Assembly (NCBI GenBank): GCA_007115705.1 | Contig: QXEO01001565.1 | Span: forward strand, 682,001-746,000 | DNA: 64,000 bases | Direction of reading: 5' to 3' | Source of the DNA: Dactylis glomerata | Taxonomy: Eukaryota; Streptophyta; Magnoliopsida; Poales; Poaceae | Part shown: positions 45,697-58,319 of the stretch, in pieces | How the letters are laid out: the number at the start of each line of letters is the position of its first letter | Numbering within the stretch: the first letter of the stretch is position 1 | The notes under the pieces: generated by a model | Seen by the model: only the letters and a program-made list of their open reading frames with translations | What the model was told of the DNA's origin: nothing | Databases searched by the model: none | Translations under genes and position numbers: made by a program

Positions 45697-47290
45697 TGCT
45701 GGTCCCTTGTTGATGTGGAGCAGACCGTCCTTGTGCGTGGTGAATAACCAGCCCGTTGGGAACCCCAAGAGGAAGGTATGATGAGTGTAGCAGCAAGTTT
45801 TCCCTCAGTTTAAGAAACCAAGGTTATCGAACAGGAGAGGAGAGACAATGACGACTGAAGGTGTTGTGGAACCTGCACACACACAAACAAATACTTTGTT
45901 CCCAACTTGCGATGAGGTTGTCAATCTCACCGGTTTGCTTGAAACAAAGGTTATGAGTGTATCGAGTGGAAAGCAATATAGTATGCGAGTAAAGTAAACA
46001 GTACGAGTAAAGTAAACAGGTGATAGCAATATGATGGAAATAGGACCGGGGTCCACAGTTCACTAGTGGTGTCTCTCCATAGATAAAATAACACATGCTG
46101 GGTAAACAAATTACAGTTGGGCAATTGATAGAATAGAGATAACGTGATATGTCAAGAAGATCACTATGAGATTTACTCTGGGCATTACAACAAAATACAT
46201 AGACCGCCATAGAACTGCATCTATGACTAATAATCCACTCCCTGGGATATCAATCTGAACACCCTAGAAGTATTAAGTTGCGAACAACAGATAATTGCAT
46301 TAAGCAAAGTGTGTAATGTAAACAAAGCATACGCCCTTGAGCATATGAATGTTGTTTTATCCCTAGTAGCAACAGCACATCTACCACCTTAGAGGTTTCT
46401 GTCACTCCCCCAGGTGAAATAGAGGCATGAACCCACTATCGAGCATAAATACCCCCTCTTGGAGTCACTAGCAACTACTCGGCCAAGATAGCTACTAACA
46501 ACGGAGAGCATGCAAGATCATAAACAACATAGAGATAACAAAAGATATAATTCAGTACAGCAACTTAATCATAAACACCAATATTCATCGGATCCCAACA
46601 AACCAAACATGTAGAATTACATAACGGTGATCTCAATCATGTATGGCAGCTCATGAGATCTAAACATGAAGCACATAGTGGAGAAGACAACCATCTAGCT
46701 ACTGCTATGGACCCATAGTCCAAGGTAGACTACTCACTCATCGCTCCGGAGGCAAGCATGGCGATGAAGAAGACCTCCGGTGGCGATTCCCCTCTCTGGC
46801 AGGGTGCCGGGAAGAGCTTCTGGACCCTCCCGATCTTTGGGTCGACGGCGGCGGCGCATCGCGATGTGTTCTGGAAAACTGATCGGGTACTTAGGTTTTT
46901 CTCGTCGGGGGGTCTTTATAGGCGAAGGGGCGATGTCAGAGGAGGGGCCAGGCGGCCACACACGGGGGTGGCGCGGGCCAGGGGCTGGCCGCGCCACCTG
47001 TGCATGTGGGCCCCTGGTCCCTCACCTCCTACTCTCCTTCGGATCTCTAGAAGTTTCCGGGTAAAATAAGACTTCAGGAACTTGTTTCGTCCAATTCCGA
47101 GAATATTTCCTGTGTATCACTCTGGAACACAAAAACAGCAGAAAACAGGAAACTGGCACTGTGGCACTTCGTTAATAGGTTAGTTCCGGAAAATGCATAA
47201 AAATGCCACTAAGTGTAACGAAACAATAGGCAAATGGTGTAAAAACAAGCATGGAGCATCAAAAATTATAGATACGTTTGAGACGTATCA
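45697..47290 (-). repeat. A1 5' LTR (right copy)
   Basis: 1594 bp. On the - strand: terminal hairpin TGATACGTCTCAAACGTATC, GC-rich inverted repeat (46998-46967), TATA box CCTATAAAGA (46922-46913). The TSD copy CTCAC follows at 47291-47295. Confidence 0.93.
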
Positions 47291-47295
47291 CTCAC

Positions 47296-48889
47296 CAGTG
47301 AAGAACCTTAGAGCAGCAGCAGAAGTAGCTAAGGACTTATCTAATTTATCCGGCGAAGCACTGCGTGAGCAGCAAGCCCGGCTTAACCAGCTTTTGTCTG
47401 AAGCTACTAAGCAGCAGGAGGCCTTTAAGAAGGCAAACCCAGGTGCCGGTGCATCCCAGTACATTGCGTCGCTGGGAGGTGCCGGCACGAGGTCGAAGGG
47501 CCAAGCTTCGTCCCTGCATCCAAGCGCCCGGCGTGCCGAAAGTGTGACCTCTGGCCGCCGGGACAAGCAGATCCAGGTGTATGATCCGGCGATCGCCGGA
47601 AAGCAAGCGATAGTTCAGAAGAGTGCCGGCCAAGCTGACAAGAATGTCGGCAGCAAGAAAGCTGGCCAGGATGTGCCGGCCGGGCAAGGAGCAGGCTCGG
47701 CCGGTGGTGGCCGGAGTAACAGTGCAGCCCGGCGTCAGCAGCAGGGCGCCGGAGGCGCGGCGCAGCAGCAAGGCGCAGGTCAGCCGAAACATCGGGAAGA
47801 TGATGGGAATTCTGCCCTTGCCAGGACAGGATATCAGCAGCAGCAGTATCAGCAAGGCCAGCAGAATGAGCAGTACCAGCCGGAGTAGCAGCAGCAAAAG
47901 ATGATTGCAGGCCCAATTGCGTCTCGGCTCGGACCTCGGTCCTTGGCCGCAAATGATGTGCGCTTCAAGCTGGACAGAATTCACCAGTCAGAGTTGGTGG
48001 AGAGACAAGGAGCTCCGGGTCCTATGTGCTTTGGACCCCGGATTATGGGTGAGCCGGTACCTTACTGTTTTTAGCTCGCGTGTGGTGCGAGGACATATAA
48101 CGGCAGTACAAAGCCGGAAGATTGGTTGGAGGACTACTCCACTGCGGTGAACATCACCGGAGGAAACCTCAGATGGGTGGTATGATATGTGCCGCAGATG
48201 CTTGAAGGACCAGCCATGATATGGCTGAATAATCTGCCAGCCGGAAGTATCAACGGCTGGGTTGATTTCGAAGAGCAGTTTGTGTCAAACTTCACCAGTA
48301 CTTACAAGAGACCCAACCGCCCGCAGCAACTAGCTAGCTGCCGGCAAGGAGAATATGAGACCGATCGTGACTACCTGACCAGGTCGTGCACGTTGCGCAA
48401 TTCCTGCGAAGGAGTTGTGGAGCAGCAGGCCATCATGTGGTTCGCTCATGGGTGCCGGCATGGCACCATGTTGTGGCAAAAGCTTCAGAGGGAGATGCCG
48501 GCCACATTGGCCGAAACAATCAAGATTGCCGACAGTTATGCATTGGGAGATCCCATGCAGCCCACCCTTGATTCACAAGGACAGGGGCAGACCCAGCGGA
48601 ACAATAACAACGCCGGGAGACCGGGGCAGTTCTATCGCCCTGATAACCGGAACAAAAGGAGAGATGACCGGCCGGATTATCGGTATGGCTCGGCACAAGT
48701 AGCAGCCGTGGAGGAAGAGCAAGGGGCACCGGTAGTAGCCAGCGTCCGAGATATGAGGGCTATCAGCAGCCTCAGTAGCAGCAACAACAACCGCAACAAC
48801 AAGCGCAGCCCTTCCAGAAAAAGAATGTCTGGATCAACAAGAATGCCAGCGGCGGCGCCAGCCAGAAGAAGCAATGGCCGAAGTATATA
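47296..48889 (+). pseudogene. Tat-lineage gag, central and C-terminal part
   Basis: Continues the gag frame of 38126-38864. It runs through an Ala/Gln-rich region (QQQ repeats near 47850) to a retrotransposon gag domain (about 48110-48600, with MLEGPAMIWLNNLPAGSING and FEEQFVSNFTSTY). In-frame stops: TAG 47886-47888, TAG near 48071, TGA near 48183. The frame is lost near 48740 and picked up by the next segment. The TAG at 47886 sits before a CAG run and looks like CAG-to-TAG. Confidence 0.82.
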
Positions 48890-50071
48890 GTGGGTTTGGC
48901 CATGGACAAGCCTTGTGTGTTTCACACATTCCAGCCGGGTAAGCCGGCGAATCATTTGACCAGAAACTGTTCATGGCTGGACGACATATTGGCGGGTCGT
49001 GCAGGTCCTTTTGGGCCGGCAAGACTACCTATCCCGGCAGCTCCATCGCCGTTGATAGGTGCAAATACAGTTGCAGTCCCGCCCAGGCCGGTTAATCCCA
49101 GAAACCAGAGCAATGCCGAAAATGCTGGCATAAATCAAATAGATCAGAGCTATAATCCAGAGTACTATGCCGGAGGCCCAGGAGCGGGCCGAAATGAATA
49201 CAAGGAGCACGATCAGAGCTACATGGTCTTTGAGACCGAAAGAACGGACAAGCAGAGTTTGTATCGGCGGAGCTTGGAGGTTAATGCCGTTATGTCGGCA
49301 GTCCCGAAGTTGATGTACTGGTCTGACCAGGCCATTGGCTGGGATAGGGCAGATCACCCCAAGATCATGCCAAACCCCGGCGGATATGCTTTGGTGATGG
49401 ATCCGACATTCGTCGGGCCGGCAAACAATGTGAGGTTCAGCAAGGTCCTCATTGACAATGGAAGCAGCATCAACATCATGTACCGTGATACGATGCAGAA
49501 GTTGGGCATCAAGGATAATATGCTGGAGCCGAGTAAGACAACATTCCACGGCATTGTGCCGGGACTCTCTTGTGCGTCAATGGGCAAAATCCGGATAGAT
49601 GTCATGTTTGGCAACCGGGATAATTGCAGGGTGGAGAACCTCATGTTTGAGGTGGTGGATCTGGATAGTCCTTACCATGCGTTGCTGGGTAGGCCGGCAT
49701 TGGCAAAGTTCATGGCCTCTACTCATGTGGCATATCTAAAGATGAAGATGCCGGGGCCCAGAGGAGTGATTACCATCATTGGTGATTACAAGCGCTCAAT
49801 GGCGTGTGCTACAGCCGGATCTAATCTGGTCGAGACTCTGATCATCGCAGAAGAGAAGAGGAGGCTCAAGCGAGCAGTGGAAATTGCTGAAACGGTCGCG
49901 ACCGGCAAATCTATGCCGGGCATGACGAACCCAGGTGGCGGTGCTTCTTTTCAAGTGGGCAAGGAAGTCAAGAAGGTACCTCTGGATGAGGTTTTCCCGG
50001 AGCGCTACGCTCTCATCGGCGCAGGTTTGGACCCCCAAATAGGAAAGCGAGCTCATCAGCTTCCTCCGTGA
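48890..50071 (+). pseudogene. Tat-lineage zinc-finger and protease segment
   Basis: About 390 open codons. Near the start is a CHHC-type finger, CVFH...NHLTRNC (C-x2-H-x10-H-x4-C), replacing the usual CCHC knuckle. A retropepsin domain follows, with active site VLIDNGSSINIMY (about 49449-49487) and second motif ALLGRPALAKFMAS. A frameshift near 50035 ends the frame just before RT. Confidence 0.85.
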
Positions 50072-51494
50072 GAATTGGGATATCTTTGCATGGTCTACTT
50101 CAGACCTGCAAGGTGTGCCGAGGGAGCTGGCTGAGCACGCACTGCATGTAAGGCCGGATGCAAAGCCGGTGAAGCAACCGCTCTGGCAGAATGCAGATGA
50201 TAGGAGGAAAGCAATTTGGGAGGAAGTGGCCAGGCTCCTAGCTACCGGCTTTATCAAGGAAGTACTGCATCCGGATTGGGTGTCTAATCTGGTTTTGGTG
50301 GAAAAGAAGATGGATGAGCCCGCCATAGTGAAAGTATGGCGGATGTGTGTTGATTACACCAACTTGAACAAGGCATGTCCTAAAGATCCATTCCCGCTCC
50401 CTCGGATCGGTCAAGTGATTGATTCCACAGCTGGATGTGAACTGTTATCATTTGTAGATGCCTATTCTGGTTTCCACCAGATCCCTTTGTATGAGCCGGA
50501 TCAAATAAAGACATCCTTTATTACCCCGTACGGGGCTTATTGCTATCTCACTATGCCGTTCGGTTTAAGAAATGCCAGCGCAACTTACCAGAGGTGTATG
50601 CAAAAGTGTTTGCATGACCAAATAGATAAAAATGTGCAGGTATATGTCGACAATGTCGTCATAAAGACCAAGGAGAGCAAGACTCTTATAGATGACCTCC
50701 GGGAAACCTTTGCAAATCTGAGGAGATTCCAGATGAAGTTGAATCCGGCTAAGTGCACCTTCGGTGTGCCGGCAGGCAAGTTGCTCGGTTTCCTGGTTTC
50801 CTGCCAGGGTATTGAGGTAAATCCCGGCAAGATTCGTGCCATAGAGAGAATGAAGCCGCCGACAAATTTGAAGGAAGTATAGAAGTTCACAGGATGCCTT
50901 GCATCCTTGAGCCGTTTCATAAGCCGGCTGGGAGAGAAAGCTTTGCCGTTATATCAGTTGATGAAGAAGTCCGACACATTTGTCTGGACGACGCAAGCAG
51001 ATGCAGCTTTCAAGGAGTTGAAACAGATGTTGTCAACAGCGCCGGTGTTAGCATCTCCGATGCCCAGGGAACCAATGTTGCTCTATATAGCGGCGACCAA
51101 CAGGGTTGTCAGTGCAGTGGTGGTAGTGGAGCGAGAAGAGGGAGGCAAGACCGTGCAGTGGCCGGTATATTATTTGAGTGAAGTCCTTTCCACCTCGAAG
51201 CAAAACTATCCACACTATCAGAAGATGACATATGGTGTCTATATGGCAGCCAAGAAGCTCAAGCATTACTTCCAGGAGCATCCAATCCGGGTAGTGTCCG
51301 AGGCCCCTATCTCAGAGATTATAGGCAACAAAGATGACAGCGGCCGGATAGCCAAGTGGGCAATAGAGTTGTCACCATATACACCTCAGTATGATAAGAG
51401 GGATACAATCAAGTCACAGGTGTTGGCTGATTTCTTCATTGACTGGGCAGAGATACAATATGAGCCGCCATTGCCAGATGCAAATTATTGAAGA
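50072..51494 (+). pseudogene. Tat-lineage reverse transcriptase and first RNase H
   Basis: The RT domain runs about 50115-50790 with FIKEVLHPDWVSNLVLV, LNKACPKDPFPLPRI, LSFVDAYSGFHQIPL, MPFGLRNASATYQR and the catalytic box, here YVDN (50642-50653) instead of YVDD. Losing the second Asp should abolish polymerisation. The gypsy RNase H domain follows (FVWTTQADAAFKELK, YPVYYLSEVL-like, KLKHYFQEHPI). Stops are TAG 50880-50882 and TGA 51489-51491. Confidence 0.9.
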
Positions 51495-53250
51495 ATGCAT
51501 TTTGATGGGTCCAAGACAATCCACGGCTTGGGTGCCGGCATAGTTCTCAGTTCACCCAAGAATGACCAATTAAGATATGTTCTGCAGATTCATTTTGCAG
51601 CATCAAATAATGTGGCGGAATATGAGGCACTTGTGCATGGCCTGAAGGTGTCCAAGGACATAGGCATTTGCCGGATTATGTGTTTCGGTGATTCTGACTT
51701 AGTGATTCAGCAGTGTTCCGGCATATTGGATGCGCATGATGCAAATATGGGATCCTACCATTTCCTGGTGCAGCAGTTGAGTGGTTACTTCGAAGGTTGT
51801 GAGTTCCGGCATGTTCCCCGGGCTCAGAACGAAGCGGCCGATACATTGTCCAAGCTGGGATCTTCCAGAGATTCAATTCCGCCCGGCATTTCGCTGGAAC
51901 ATTTAAGGAAGCCATCAATCAAGCCCTCGCCGGAGTCATCGTCCATATATGTTCCGCCAAGCCCAGAGGATGCAGTCCTAATGGAGATAGATGCCGGAGC
52001 CAGTTCAGATAACCCGGGGACTGCTCTCTCAGTCCCGGGGACTGGGCCAACATATACAGTGAGTATAGTATTCCGGAGCAGAGATAAAGGCAAAGGAAAA
52101 ATGTACCAAGAGGTTGTGCCGATATACCCGGGGACTGCTCCGGCATACCCGGGGACTGATCCCTTAGTCTCGGGGACTTCGCAGCCCATGGAGATCGATT
52201 ATGTATCGGTTGAAATGATGGAGATAGATCAGACAGTATTCACTGTTAGGGAAGTACCCTCATGGGCACGTCCCATAATGGATTTCTTGGTAGATGGTCA
52301 AGTACCAGCGGATGAAACTGAGGCACGCCGGGTTACAAGGAGATCCAAAGGATATACCATCATAAACAAGGAAATATACAAGAGAAGTGCCACCGGAGTG
52401 TTGCAGAGATGTGTTGAATCTGCTGAAGGCCTGGAGATGCTCCAGGAAATTCATCAGGGGGAGTGTGGTCACCACGCTTCATCCAGAGCATTAGTGGCGA
52501 AAGTATTCCGGCATGGGTTTTACTGGCCGACGGCACTGCAAGAGGCAGAAGACTTGGTCCGGAAATGCAATGGGTGTCAGATGTATGCCCACCAGATTCA
52601 TCAGCCGTCATCAGTGTTGAAGACCATCCCGATAACTTGGCCCTTTGCTGTTCGGGGCCTGGATATGGTGGGGGCTTTTAAGCCGGCAAGGGGAAAGATG
52701 ACCCATATTTTGGTCATGGTGGATAAGTTCACCAAGTGGATTGAAGTGAAGCCCATAAGCAAGTGTGATGGCCACACAATAGTGAAGTTCTTAAAAGATA
52801 TAATCTTGAGATATGGTGTTCCTCATAGCATCATCACTGACAACGGGTCAAACTTTGCCCAAGGGCCATTTGCCAGATATTGTGAGGAGGTGGGAATCCG
52901 GCTAGACATTGCGTCGGTCGCTCACCCTTGCACCAATGGCCAAGTGGAAAGGTCAAATGGACTAGTGTTATCCGGCATAAAACCCCGGTTGATAGATCCA
53001 TTGGAGAAAACTCCGGGATGTTGGCTAGATGAATTGCCGGCAGTACTTTGGAGCCTGAGGACAACTCTGAATAGGTCAACGGGTTATACGCCATTTTTCC
53101 TTGTGTATGGAGCAGAAGCTGTGCTTCCAATAGATGTAATATATGATGCACCAAGAGTGGTGCTATATACTGAGGAAGAGGCTAAAGAAGCCAGAGAAAA
53201 TGATGTTGATATGCTAGAAGAAGCAAGAGAGATAACACTGTCAAGAACAG
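51495..53250 (+). pseudogene. Tat-lineage second RNase H and integrase, N-terminal part
   Basis: A second, archaeal-type RNase H (51495-51880) has its acidic residues in HFDGSKT, AEYEAL, FGDSDLV and NEAADTLSK; this extra domain is a Tat hallmark. A linker with five CCCGGGGACT repeats (52013-52178) follows. Integrase then has a zinc-binding HHCC (HQGECGHH...CNGCQ) and the DDE core in RGLDMVGAF, ITDNGSNF and NGQVERSNG. C2 interrupts it at 53251. The frame is open throughout this piece. Confidence 0.9.
52013..52178 (+). repeat. CCCGGGGACT short repeats in the RNase H-integrase linker
   Basis: Copies at 52013, 52033, 52127, 52148 and (TCTCGGGGACT) 52169. They encode PGT-containing turns (YPGTAPAYPGTDP). 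Confidence 0.75.
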
Positions 53251-54817
53251 TGATGTCTACGCACTTCTATTATTGTAGACACTTGTTGGGCCTCCAAGTG
53301 CAGATGTTTGTAGAACAGCAGCAAGTTTCCCTTAAGTGGATCACCCAAGGTTTATCAAACTCAGGGAGGTTAGAGGTCAAAGCTATCCCTCTCAAGCAAC
53401 CCTGCAATTACGATACAGAAAGTCTCTTGTGTCCCCAACACACCCAATACACTTGTCAGATGTATAGGTGCACTAGTTCGGCGAAGAGATAGTGAAATAC
53501 AAGTGGTATGGATGATTATAAGTAGCAAATGTGATGTGAAATAAATATCGCTGCGAGCAAACAAGTAACAAAATAGCAAGTAAACGGTGTGCAAAGCTTG
53601 GAAACAAGGCCTAGGGATCATACTTTCACTAGTGGAGACACTCCCAGCAATATAACATGATTGGATAAATAAACAGCTTCTCTCCACTATGGTACTCTGA
53701 ATTACTCTCCTATTGAATAACACTAATCATTGTATAGTGGCTACAGAAGCACCCCTTAAAGTTCATCAAGTACTTGACAAACACCACTCATAGAGATATC
53801 CAAATCAGATCACAATTCAAGATAGAAATCATTGCAACTTAGACCAAGTACTAACACGGTGCACACACTGTCAACATTACACCATGAAAGGAGGAATAGA
53901 TCACTCAATACTATCATATTAATAATTACTCTCATAATCCACAAGAGATCACGATCATAGCCTAAACCAAGTACCACCACAATGCACGCACTGTCACCGT
54001 TACACCATGGCAGGAGGAATAGATTACTTTAATAACATCACTAGAGTACACTATAATAATTAAGCATAGGAGTAGCATAATATCTGAATAATAACATCTA
54101 CTTGTTCAACATGATACAAAGCTCACGATCACATAAAGATCACATCATGGGAGAGAGAGGTGAACCACATAGCTACCGGTAGAGCCCTCAGCCCCGGGGA
54201 TGAACTACTCCCTCCTCATCATAGGAGACAGCAAGGTTGATGGAGATGGCGGTGAGGTCGATGGAGACGGCGGAGACGGCGATGGAGACCGATGGAGATG
54301 GCTCCGGGGGCACTTCCCCGTCCCGGCAGGGTGCCGAAACAGAGACTTCTGTCCCCCAAAATTCGTCGGTGGCGGCAGCGGAACTACGGAACTATTTCTG
54401 GAAAATTGCCGACTCCTTTAGGGTTTTCCGTCCCGAGACTTTATATAGGCGAAGGGGCGATGTCAGAGGGCTGCCAGGGCCTCCTCACACAGGGGCGGCG
54501 CGGCCAGGGCCTGGGCCACGCCAGCCCTGTGTGAGGGAGGCCTGTGGCCCCTCTCCTTCCTCTCTTCGGATGTCTGGATGCTCCCGGGAAAAATAAGACT
54601 TCTGGCTTTTGTTTCGTCCAATTCTGAGAATATTTCCTGTGTATCACTCTGAAACACAAAAACAGCAGAAAACAGGGAACTGGCACTGTGGCAACTCGTT
54701 AATAGGTTAGTTCCGGAAAGTGCATAAAAGTGCCACGAAGTGTAACGAAACAATAGGCAAATGGTGTAAAAACAAGCATGGAGCATCAAAAATTATAGAT
54801 ACGTTGGAGACGTATCA
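53251..54817 (-). repeat. C2 3' LTR (left copy)
   Basis: 1567 bp, TGATGTCTACGC to GACGTATCA. The host integrase frame runs into it for about 80 codons of chimeric ORF. The terminal palindrome here reads GATACGTTGGAGACGTATC. Confidence 0.93.
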
Positions 54818-57235
54818 AGCATCCCCAAGCTTAACTCCTGCTCGTCCTCGAGTAGGTAAGTGATAACAAAAGAATAATTTTTGAGGTGACATGCACCTAC
54901 ACAATCTTGATCATATATGTAAGCATTGTGAGCTGGGATCAAAGAACTTAAAACATGGGCATGAAAGATATAATCTTGACAATAAAGAACTTAGCAACCA
55001 TGTTATAACATGCAAATGAACACAAACAAAAGATCATGAAAATGAAACAATGAAAGTCAATTTTAGCTTGTCCTTAATGAAGAGCAAAACATAAATGCAT
55101 AGGACACCTTCAATTTTAAGAGGGCGACTAGATACAAATAATTTAAGAACAAGTGAAACCAACAATATGAATCAATCAATGAACTTTGGGACAATGCATA
55201 TCACACTAAGAATGACAACTATGCTCTCTTAATGGTGCATAAAGATAGAAGGTGGTGACTCAACATAAAAGTAAAAGAAAGGCCCCTCGCAGAGGGAAGC
55301 AGTGATTAAACATGTGCTAGAGCTTTTCATTTGTAAAACAAAGAGATAAAAATTGGTTTTGAGATGTGGTTGTCTTTGTCAACGACTGGCAATGGGGTTC
55401 TTACTATCTTCCATACAAAAATGAAGCAAGTTTTTGAGAGAGAGATTGGCACTTTTGTGCTCTTTTATAAAGCTTGGCACTCCTCCCCACCTTTTTTCTT
55501 TCACAAACCATGGCTAACCGATTCCATCGGGTGCCCACCAACATTCACATTCCTTGGAGGAGTGCCTTTTTTCTTTCTTTTTTCTCTTTTTTTTTTCTTT
55601 TTGGAATAAGCAATATGGAAGATAGCAAATCCGACCACTACGTCCCCATGAGCTGAAAACAGTGTCACAAAACGAGAAGTGTTTTGAAGGTTTTTGAAAG
55701 GTAGCACATGAAAATTTTACTTTGGAATGGCTTACAAATACCATGCATAGGAATTTATAGTGGACACAATGGCAAACTTGGTTTTTGGGAGTTGGATGCA
55801 CGAGTAGAGCTCATACTCAGTACAAAATGAGGGCTAGCAAAAGACTGGGAGCGACCAACTAAGAGAGCAATAATGGCCATAATCATGCAAAGCGACAAAG
55901 CGACATTAAAAGAAGCATAAGATGGCATCAAAAGTCAAAAACTAAATGATCATAGAGTCTATTGGCAACTTTGTAAGAGTCTAACATGTGTGAGCATGCG
56001 CCAAGTCAACCCAAATAAAGCATCAAGGAGAAAACCAAAATAATGCTTCCAAAAAATTAAAAAAACGCATGATTTTTTTCAAAGGCTCATTAAGCAATCT
56101 CAGTTATTTGAGACAAGTCATGCTACAGCAAAACCACTAAGCATACTATCAAAAAGACATCAAGCATGACATGAAAAAGCCTAAGCCGCAGTCTACACAA
56201 GCTCCTTCTTGTTCCACTTTTTTGCATAAAGATTTTTCTCTTTTCCAACACCATTTGAAATTTTTATAAACACCTCTTTTGATGAAAACCAATAAAGATC
56301 AGAGGCAAAAATACACCTTGATAAATAGATATAAGAAGATCTGAACGCAAATCAAGGCGAAAACGAAAACCAAAAGCAGTAGCAGAAAAAGAGAACACTC
56401 ATTGAACGATAAGAGTGAAAACTAGAGTGTTCTTGACAAATGAAAAGCGAGTTCATCTCCTCCAAAAGAAACATGATGTGATCTAACCATTTATTGCAGC
56501 AAACTAAACTAAACAAACTAAGAAAACTAAAACAACTGACGCTCCAAGAAAAACACATAGTGCATGAAGCAATAAAAATATAGTGTCTTGAAAGGTGACC
56601 TGATTTTTGCCGATGAAGAAGGGGTGCCTCGGGGGCATCCCCAAGCTTTGACGCTTGTACTTCTTGGATATTTCTTTGGGTGATGCATGGGCATCCCCAA
56701 GCTTGAGCTTTTGTCCATTCTTCAACTCATCTCATCATTCTCCAATCCCTACACTTGAAAACTTCCTTCATACAAAACTAAACACAATTCTATTAGCAAC
56801 ATTAGTGCAAGCATAACATATAATCAATCCTCTATTTGCTTCAGGTTTCAACTCAAAACCACCTCATATATAGCATATACTACTGTAGCAACCTCCCCAA
56901 AAGTTCCGTGATCAAAAGAACTCAAAAGAAAGCGATAAAGTGGCAAACACAAATATTGGCAGAAATCTGTCAAAACAGAACAGCTGACAAATGTCGAATT
57001 TTTGAGGGGTTTTCTGTTGCTCAAATCAAAAAGTGTTCAACTAAAGAAAGTTTGGATATAACCTGGGGCATATGCACAAGAAATCGCAGGTCCAAAAGAT
57101 ATACAGAGAATTTTCACGAATTTTTACGGTGCAGCATCAAAAACTGTTTCAGGACAGCAACATCCCCAAATCTTACCTCACTCAAATTAGAGGCTTCTCT
57201 TGGCACAAAACGAAATAAACAAGATAAGGAGCGGT
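54818..57235 (-). other. C2 polypurine tract and non-coding tail
   Basis: The PPT is at 54832-54818 (- strand AAGCTTGGGGATGCT). Internal PPT cores are at 56635-56648 and 56691-56704. Part of the tail near 55320-55800 is closer to the G2 tail (12230-12750) than to C1, a sign of mosaic origin. No supported gene. Confidence 0.65.
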
Positions 57236-57346
57236 CATTACAGTAGTAATGACTTCCAAGACTCAAATAAAAGAAAAAGTACTGAAAAATAAACAATGGG
57301 TTATCTCCCAAGAGTGCTTTTCTTTAACGCCTTTGAGCTAGGCGCA
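57236..57346 (-). ncRNA. Predicted cis RNA hairpin cluster downstream of the C2 ORF
   Basis: Third copy of the block seen in C1 and A1: stems CGCC/GGCG, TTGGG/CCCAT (57310-57294) and CATTAC/GTAATG (57251-57236), starting 18 bases after the ORF stop. Confidence 0.5.
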
Positions 57347-57363
57347 GTAATTTGCAAAGATGC

Positions 57364-58179
57364 TCATGTGGGCGCCATATAAGAGCTTGAGGCAAAGGCG
57401 CCATATAGAAACTTAAAGCAATAGAGAGCATCAAAAAGCAAATGTGAAAGACATTTATATCTGAACCACTTCCTATGCATAGGAATATTGTAAGAAAATA
57501 AATCAACGAGGCACATAGTAGCAAGCATGGATAGATAAAACAAGTGCCACTTCAAGATTTGCAACATAAAGAGGGGAAACTTAATATTGTTGAGATCCAT
57601 CAAACCATGTTTCCCTCTCTCATAATAACTTTCAGTAGCATCATGAATAAAACTAACAATATAACTATCACATAAAACATCCCTATCATGAGCCACATGC
57701 ATAAAAGAATTAATACTCACCACAGGAACAATAGTAGTAGGAGCAGATTCAACAGAATAATTATTCTCATCACCATAATCATCAAAAATAGGAGGCATAT
57801 TGTAATCATAACCAGTTTTCTCCTCAAAAGTAGGTGAACTAAAAATATTATACTCATCATCACAAGCTAGAGAACTACTATGTCGCAAAGCATACTCATC
57901 AAACATATCATCACAAGAAGGAACATCACATATGGGAGATAAAATATTATCAGAGCAAATTTTCTCCACTAAAGCTGGGGAACTAAAAATATCATGCTTA
58001 ACAAAACTAGCTTCCCCAAGCTTAGACTTTTCTATAGCATTAGCAATAACGGTGTTCAAAGAATTCATACTAACAACACTATTAGCATGCAAATTAAGCT
58101 CCAAAGGTTTTTCAATTTTCTCTTCAAACACTTCATTTCTAAACTCAGGAAAAAGACTACAGAACTCTTTGTTTTCCAT
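57364..58179 (-). CDS. Uncharacterised C-family ORF with hydrophobic C-terminus, C2 copy
   Basis: 271 codons, intact, about 93% identical by eye to the C1 ORF; the differences are scattered substitutions plus one extra Lys near the start. It keeps the acidic N-terminal part and the two hydrophobic C-terminal stretches (FPLFMLQILKWHLFYLSMLA region; CLSHLLFDALYCFKFLYG). Two intact copies in elements of different age suggest the ORF is under selection or was copied recently from an intact source. No known domain recognised. Confidence 0.7.
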   Translation of the reverse strand: MENKEFCSLFPEFRNEVFEEKIEKPLELNLHANSVVSMNSLNTVIANAIEKSKLGEASFVKHDIFSSPALVEKICSDNILSPICDVPSCDDMFDEYALRHSSSLACDDEYNIFSSPTFEEKTGYDYNMPPIFDDYGDENNYSVESAPTTIVPVVSINSFMHVAHDRDVLCDSYIVSFIHDATESYYERGKHGLMDLNNIKFPLFMLQILKWHLFYLSMLATMCLVDLFSYNIPMHRKWFRYKCLSHLLFDALYCFKFLYGAFASSSYMAPT

Positions 58180-58291
58180 TAAGCCTAACTAGTAAAAATA
58201 AAAACAAGAAACAAAAAGATGTAATTGCAGAATCTAAAGGAAATAACTCCGAGCACTCACACAGGAGGATGCGAGTACCTTTTACCTTACC

Positions 58292-58309
58292 TCCCCGGCA
58301 ACGGCGCCA
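58292..58309 (-). other. C2 primer binding site, tRNA-Asp
   Basis: The - strand reads TGGCGCCGTTGCCGGGGA, a full match to the tRNA-Asp 3' end. Confidence 0.92.
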
Positions 58310-58319
58310 GAAAAGAGCT

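Larger units (their letters stand above)
38865..47290 (-). mobile_element. A1: non-autonomous Athila-like gypsy element with gag-PR only
   Basis: Complete 8426-bp element with two 1594-bp LTRs (38865-40458, 45697-47290) and TSD CTCAC (38860-38864, 47291-47295). The tRNA-Asp primer site is beside the right LTR, so it is on the - strand. It encodes gag-protease and nothing else. The LTRs differ at about 25 positions by eye (near 1.6%). The last third of the LTR (+ strand right end) and the whole tail are close to C1 and C2, while the rest of the LTR and the ORF are unrelated to them. Confidence 0.93.

Noticed and set aside
47346..47984. Long - strand ORFs opposite the Tat gag
   Set aside because: They mirror the biased Ala/Gln/Arg composition of gag and have no family features; gag on the + strand explains the sequence.
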